From Domibacillus indicus (GTDB taxonomy: Bacteria; Bacillota; Bacilli; Bacillales; Domibacillaceae): a stretch of 64,000 nucleotides of DNA. This document shows, piece after piece, positions 60,520 to 64,000 of the stretch. The stretch lies in NCBI RefSeq assembly GCF_000970685.1, contig NZ_LAJB01000003.1, forward strand, positions 496,001 to 560,000. Direction: 5' to 3'. Below the pieces are notes generated by a model. It was not told the origin of the DNA. It was given only the letters and a program-made list of their open reading frames with translations, and made no database searches. The first letter of the stretch is position 1; every line of letters begins with the position of its first letter. The position numbers and the translations under genes are program-made.

Positions 60520-61041
60520 TTAAACGAATATCCATTTCAACCCAATAACAAGCAAAAGAAGGCCGCCTGCCGCCTCCCCCGTTTTTCCGACAGCGGTACT
60601 CACCCGGCTGCTCAACAGGAGGCCGGCCATCGTTAAACAGGCTGAACATACACCAAAGCTCAGCACCGCCATGGACTTGTCCACACCAAGTACACCTAAT
60701 GACAGACCTGTTGAAAAGCTGTCCATGCTTACCCCAAAGGCAAACAGGACAATTCCCAGTCCCGCCGGCTTTTTTTGTTCTTCCTTTCTAAAAAAAGACA
60801 AGATCATCTGCAGCCCAGTAAGAATCAATACCCCCCCGCCCGCCAAAATGAGAACATCGCCAAAACGTCCATGCAGTTCACTGCCTGCTGTTATGCTGGC
60901 CAGCGGCAAAATAATATGCATGATGCCGACTGCCGCACTTAATGTCAGCTTGTCTATAAGCCCCATGCGCCTCATTCCAACAGCCAGTGCCGCGCCAAAT
61001 GCGTCTGCCGACAACGCCAGTGATAAGATAAAAATATCCAT
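60520..61041 (-). CDS. mntP: Manganese efflux pump MntP
   Basis: The 173-residue protein has six membrane segments and the paired motifs SLALSADAFGAALAVGM and FAFGVSMDSFSTGLSLG, which hold the metal-binding Asp residues. It exports Mn2+. The position between ywlC and ywlE is that of ywlD. I see no yybP-ykoY riboswitch in the 260 bases upstream. Confidence 0.9.
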   Translation of the reverse strand: MDIFILSLALSADAFGAALAVGMRRMGLIDKLTLSAAVGIMHIILPLASITAGSELHGRFGDVLILAGGGVLILTGLQMILSFFRKEEQKKPAGLGIVLFAFGVSMDSFSTGLSLGVLGVDKSMAVLSFGVCSACLTMAGLLLSSRVSTAVGKTGEAAGGLLLLVIGLKWIFV

Positions 61042-61195
61042 GCCTATTTATATGCCTTCTGAGTTTTTGTATACACGCAACAACAGCAGAAATATCAGCG
61101 GTCTTACACCTTCATTTATCGGTTTTTCAAAAAGAAAGATTCTCCAGCCGGCTGACTCCCGCTTTAATGAATAAAATCTTTTATAAAAAAAAATT

Positions 61196-61265
61196 GACGG
61201 CAAAGCCGTCAGTATCAACTATGGACAAACTATTAAATGATTAAATAGGCTGGAGGTCAGCTCTG
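61196..61265. repeat. Structured intergenic repeat, family E, second copy
   Basis: GACGGCAAAGCCGTC (61196-61210) forms a perfect 6-bp hairpin with AAA loop. It is followed by GACAAAC and AGGCTGGAGGTCAGC, in the same order as at 37444-37540. Confidence 0.5.
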
Positions 61266-61280
61266 ACAATCACAAAATGA

Positions 61281-61300
61281 GCAGACCGGTTTCGGTCTGC
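61281..61300 (-). terminator. ywlC terminator
   Basis: GCAGACCG and CGGTCTGC pair with a GTTT loop directly after the ywlC stop; the T-run (TCATTTTG) is weak. Confidence 0.7.
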
Positions 61301-62347
61301 TTATCTCATTTTAATCCATTTATGCCCGGCTGCTTTTTCCAGTCTGTTCATAATAGCGGCGCCGACTCCTTCTGCCGGAAAAGCTTCAGAAATAATCATA
61401 TCGACCGGCTGCTCGTTAAACAGCCGGAGTGCGCTGTATAATTCTCTTGCGACAGAAGCCAGGTCGCTTCGGCGGCCGCATTCAATAACAGTATCTGCTT
61501 TGTATGAGGCTGCACTTTCTTCTGCAGCAAGCACGCCGACTTTTTTTCCTTCTGCACGCCATTCATCTATTTTTTTTTGAATAGCGGCAGACGTTCCTTC
61601 CATTATGTAAAGCGGAGCTTCCGGCGCGTAATGCGTGTATTTCATTCCAGGCGCTTTTGGAGCTTCCTCCGCTTTTTTCAGCGCTGTGTTTGTATCTGCA
61701 TGTCCTGCAACTGCTTCAATATCCGCCTGGGTAATGCCGCCCGGACGCAAAATAACAGGATAGTCCCCTGTGCAGTCAACCACGGTTGATTCCAGGCCTA
61801 CTCCTGTTTCACCGGCATCTACTATACCTGCAATACGCCCGTTTAAATCATCCAGCACATGTTCAGCAGTTGTCGGGCTTGGTTTGCCGGAGCGATTAGC
61901 GCTTGGCGCCGCAACCGGCACTCCTGCTTCTTTAATCAGTGCCAGCGCCGCGGGATGATCCGGCATACGAACTGCTACTGTATCGAGTCCTGCTGTTACC
62001 CGCTCAGACACCGCTCCTTCTTTCTTTGGCACAACAATGGTCAGCGGTCCCGGCCAAAATGCATTTATCAACAATTGTGCGTAAGGTGGAATCAATCGGG
62101 CCAATTCATCCACATGTGTCCGGTCTGCAATGTGGACAATGAGCGGATTATCGGATGGACGCCCTTTTGCCTGAAAAATTTTTTCCACAGCGCTATCACG
62201 TTTCACCTGTGCACCAAGCCCATAAACCGTTTCTGTCGGAAAAGCGACCACTTCCCCTTGTTGAATCAGTGCTGCTGCTTCCTTTATCTGTGGATATTGT
62301 TGATGAATTATACCAGAGTTATCCACAACCCAGTGTTTTGTCTCCAT
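61301..62347 (-). CDS. ywlC: Threonylcarbamoyl-AMP synthase
   Basis: The start is the ATG at 62347 (METKHW) behind AAAGGTG, giving 348 residues. The YrdC domain (about 15-215) has VAFPTETVYGLGA, KGRPSDNPLIVHI, VAAPSANRSGKPSPT and the DSTVVD-like LESTVVDCTG. A Sua5 domain follows (about 235-345). It makes the t6A modification precursor for tRNAs. A cluster of DnaA-box-like sites lies in its promoter region. Confidence 0.95.
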   Translation of the reverse strand: METKHWVVDNSGIIHQQYPQIKEAAALIQQGEVVAFPTETVYGLGAQVKRDSAVEKIFQAKGRPSDNPLIVHIADRTHVDELARLIPPYAQLLINAFWPGPLTIVVPKKEGAVSERVTAGLDTVAVRMPDHPAALALIKEAGVPVAAPSANRSGKPSPTTAEHVLDDLNGRIAGIVDAGETGVGLESTVVDCTGDYPVILRPGGITQADIEAVAGHADTNTALKKAEEAPKAPGMKYTHYAPEAPLYIMEGTSAAIQKKIDEWRAEGKKVGVLAAEESAASYKADTVIECGRRSDLASVARELYSALRLFNEQPVDMIISEAFPAEGVGAAIMNRLEKAAGHKWIKMR

Positions 62348-62503
62348 ATCCGTCACCTTTGTTTCTTTATTTACAACTTCTAGAGATAATCCGTTATTTC
62401 TATACATAAATCGAATTTCCGCACTTTTTTATAAACAGGTTATACACAATATGTTGATAACTTATCCAATTATGTGCATAACTGTGTGGATGATTGTGTA
62501 TGA
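62289..62503. promoter_or_regulatory. DnaA-box cluster at the ywlC promoter
   Basis: Three full matches to TTATNCACA occur: TTATCCACA (62319-62327, plus), TTATACACA (62440-62448, plus) and TTATGCACA (62473-62481, minus). Three one-mismatch sites add to them: ATATCCACA (62289-62297, minus), TCATCCACA (62485-62493, minus) and TCATACACA (62495-62503, minus). Six sites in 215 bases is far above chance. Confidence 0.75.
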
Positions 62504-62518
62504 ATAAAAACAACCAAA

Positions 62519-63187
62519 CTAATTGGCTATGCGTATTTCCCTATTATCGGAATACCCGCCTTTTTCCTGATGGTTGTCGTTCCGCAAATGGTCCCATAGC
62601 TCAACAACCGCCCATTTGTATTCCGAATCGTCCTCTCCGGATTCCGCTCCTTCCTCTGCTTCCTCCTCTGTCACAACTTCCGCCGCTTCTACCGTATCTT
62701 CTTCTATTACCCTCTCTTCTTCCCCTTCTTCGGGAAAACAAAACGATGGATAAAGCAAACACCACCAGTTATCCCCACGCCCAGCCCCAATGGTGACAAC
62801 CAATGATTCATACTCTCCCGGGGGGTAGACGTAGCGGCCATACTGTTTAGCGGGAAAAGCTTCTTTGCCCAGTGTGACTTGTACATGTTCCCCGGCTGCT
62901 TCGGAAGCGCTTTGTTTGATTTCATTGATATTTTCCTTTACCAGCAGCCGCGCATCTTCAGGCGAATGTGCTTCCCCGGCCCAGCTGCTAATTTGATCTG
63001 CAACCGCTAAATGAACGCGCTCTTTTCTTTCCTGCTCCTGTTTGCTGTTATCATGTGCGACCACCCGGATGCGAATAGCTTCTTCTGGAATACCGCCTGC
63101 CGCTGGATCAGACGGAGCAAAATACATCATAAAGCAGGCAGCTGCCGAAATACCATATACATATAGAATAAGAATTTTTGTTTTCAT
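62519..63187 (-). CDS. spoIIR: Stage II sporulation protein R
   Basis: The start is the ATG at 63187 behind GGGAGGG, giving 222 residues. It has an N-terminal signal or anchor (about 5-22), then IRIRVVAHDNSKQEQERK and the core ending GEYESLVVTIGAGRGDNWWCLLYPSFCF in family form. The last 55 residues are Glu-rich and variable. It is secreted from the forespore and triggers SpoIIGA to process pro-sigma E. Confidence 0.94.
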   Translation of the reverse strand: MKTKILILYVYGISAAACFMMYFAPSDPAAGGIPEEAIRIRVVAHDNSKQEQERKERVHLAVADQISSWAGEAHSPEDARLLVKENINEIKQSASEAAGEHVQVTLGKEAFPAKQYGRYVYPPGEYESLVVTIGAGRGDNWWCLLYPSFCFPEEGEEERVIEEDTVEAAEVVTEEEAEEGAESGEDDSEYKWAVVELWDHLRNDNHQEKGGYSDNREIRIAN

Positions 63188-63208
63188 TTGATTATCCCTC
63201 CCGGCAAC

Positions 63209-63238
63209 CAGTATCACCAGGACAGGGCAATTTTAAAC
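63209..63238 (-). promoter_or_regulatory. Sigma F promoter of spoIIR
   Basis: On the minus strand GTTTA (63234-63238) and GGTGATACTG (63209-63218) are 15 bases apart. The -10 fits GGNNANANTN fully and the -35 differs from GYATA at one base. The -35 box overlaps the prmC stop codon. Confidence 0.75.
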
Positions 63239-64000
63239 GCGTAAAAATACCATTCTATCTTTTCCATTAATGTCATGCAGAATTTCTGTTTTTGAACCCG
63301 GGCATGAAGCCCGGAAAATCGCTGCTACTTCTTCTGTTTGCCCGGCGCCTGTTTCCACGCCGACGAGCCCGCCTTTTTTGACAACGAAAGGAATCTGCTC
63401 AGCCAGCCTTCGATATAAATCCAGGCCGTCTTTTCCACCAAAGAGGGCCAGGTGCGGTTCATAATCTACCACTACTGTGGATAATGTTTGCTGTTCATCG
63501 AGAGGAATATAAGGCGGATTGGATAACAGAATATCCACAGCCAGCTCCCGCTCCGCCAGGGGTGCAGCCAGGTCTCCTTCCAAAAAAAGCACTTCTGCTT
63601 CATGAGCAGCTGCATTCTGGCGGGCCGTTTTGACAGCGGCCGCTGATAAATCAATTGCATACACTTCAGCATCCGGTCTTTCCGCTTTTACGGTAACCGC
63701 AATCGCCCCGCTGCCAGTCCCGATATCAGCAATAATCGGGTTTTTCCATTCTTTTATTTTTTGGAGTGTATGGTAAACAAGCTCCTCTGTTTCGGGACGC
63801 GGAATAAGAACATCCCCATTGACGATAAATGGCCGCCCATAAAAATCTTCCGTACCGATTAAGTGCTGTACCGGTATTCCTCTGGCATGGTCCATAACCA
63901 TTTGATAAAAAGCATGAGATTGTTCGTCTGTTAATACATCATGCAGCCGGGCCAGCAGATTAGAACGGCTTGTTTGCAGCAGATGCTTCATGATAAGCTC
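63233..64000 (-). CDS. prmC: Peptide chain release factor N5-glutamine methyltransferase, N-terminus cut by window edge
   Basis: The frame stays open to the right edge. The ATG at 63991 is probably internal, because B. subtilis PrmC has about 35 more residues and the preceding codons read ELI, like its helical start. At least 256 residues are present: VLIPRPETEELV, the SAM motif DIGTGSGAIAVTV and the catalytic NPPY (LLSNPPYIPL). It methylates the GGQ glutamine of release factors. Confidence 0.93.
   Translation of the reverse strand, partial: ELIMKHLLQTSRSNLLARLHDVLTDEQSHAFYQMVMDHARGIPVQHLIGTEDFYGRPFIVNGDVLIPRPETEELVYHTLQKIKEWKNPIIADIGTGSGAIAVTVKAERPDAEVYAIDLSAAAVKTARQNAAAHEAEVLFLEGDLAAPLAERELAVDILLSNPPYIPLDEQQTLSTVVVDYEPHLALFGGKDGLDLYRRLAEQIPFVVKKGGLVGVETGAGQTEEVAAIFRASCPGSKTEILHDINGKDRMVFLRV

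Noticed and set aside
61042-61195. Possible yybP-ykoY manganese riboswitch ahead of mntP
   Set aside because: The conserved loop sequences were not found in the leader.

Overview
The window comes from an endospore-forming member of the Bacillaceae (Firmicutes). Right of about 30.7 kb it carries genes in nearly the order known from the oriC-proximal region of Bacillus subtilis: ywqA, ssbB, ywpF, fabZ, flhP-flhO, mbl, spoIIID, spoIIQ, spoIID, murA, the atp operon, mnaA, upp, glyA, ywlG, rpiB, ywlE, mntP, ywlC, spoIIR, prmC. Strong AGGAGG-type ribosome binding sites, frequent TTG and GTG starts, sigma F and sigma E promoters and S-layer-homology (SLH) wall proteins agree with this. The genus cannot be fixed from the sequence alone.

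Layout. (1) 1-303: the cut-off start of a NERD-domain protein. (2) 0.5-17.3 kb: a sugar-acid uptake and catabolism island, all on the minus strand, in three transcription units. These are a TRAP transporter dctQMP followed by a YesM/YesN-like two-component system; an AraC regulator with two Gfo/Idh/MocA oxidoreductases; and a large IlvD/Edd dehydratase, an IclR regulator, an FAH-family protein, a semialdehyde dehydrogenase, a DHDPS-family lyase/dehydratase and an unrecognised barrel-like protein. The enzymes suggest a Weimberg-like route in which an imported aldonic or uronic acid is dehydrated twice to 2-oxoglutarate semialdehyde and oxidised to 2-oxoglutarate. A promoter followed by two 17-bp palindromes, and two cre-like sites, suggest substrate induction through IclR and catabolite repression through CcpA. 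(3) 17.4-18.8 kb: a second NERD gene, paralogous to the first, bracketed by two copies of a hairpin-forming repeat. A third copy lies alone at 11.6 kb and a diverged one lies beside the first NERD gene. (4) 18.8-23.3 kb: gnd, then a lipoprotein and a MurJ/MviN-like flippase. (5) 23.4-30.5 kb: a 40-codon small ORF, then four secreted SLH proteins: a glucosaminidase, an NlpC/P60 peptidase, a subtilase and an amidase. (6) 30.7-38 kb: an SNF2 helicase and its partner, ssb, small unknown genes, one frameshifted gene, and a long structured non-coding stretch. (7) 38-46 kb: fabZ, flagellar rod genes, mbl and sporulation genes. (8) 46-54 kb: the F1Fo ATP synthase operon with its own promoter and terminator. 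(9) 54-64 kb: mnaA, upp, glyA, ywlG-rpiB, mcp-ywlE, mntP, ywlC with a cluster of DnaA-box-like sites upstream, spoIIR and prmC (cut by the window end).

The most unusual signals are the NERD gene/hairpin repeat modules, the operator layout ahead of the dehydratase operon, the DnaA-box cluster by ywlC, a long hairpin between atpE and atpF, and a set of related structured intergenic repeats. No tRNA, rRNA, CRISPR array, prophage or transposase gene was seen.
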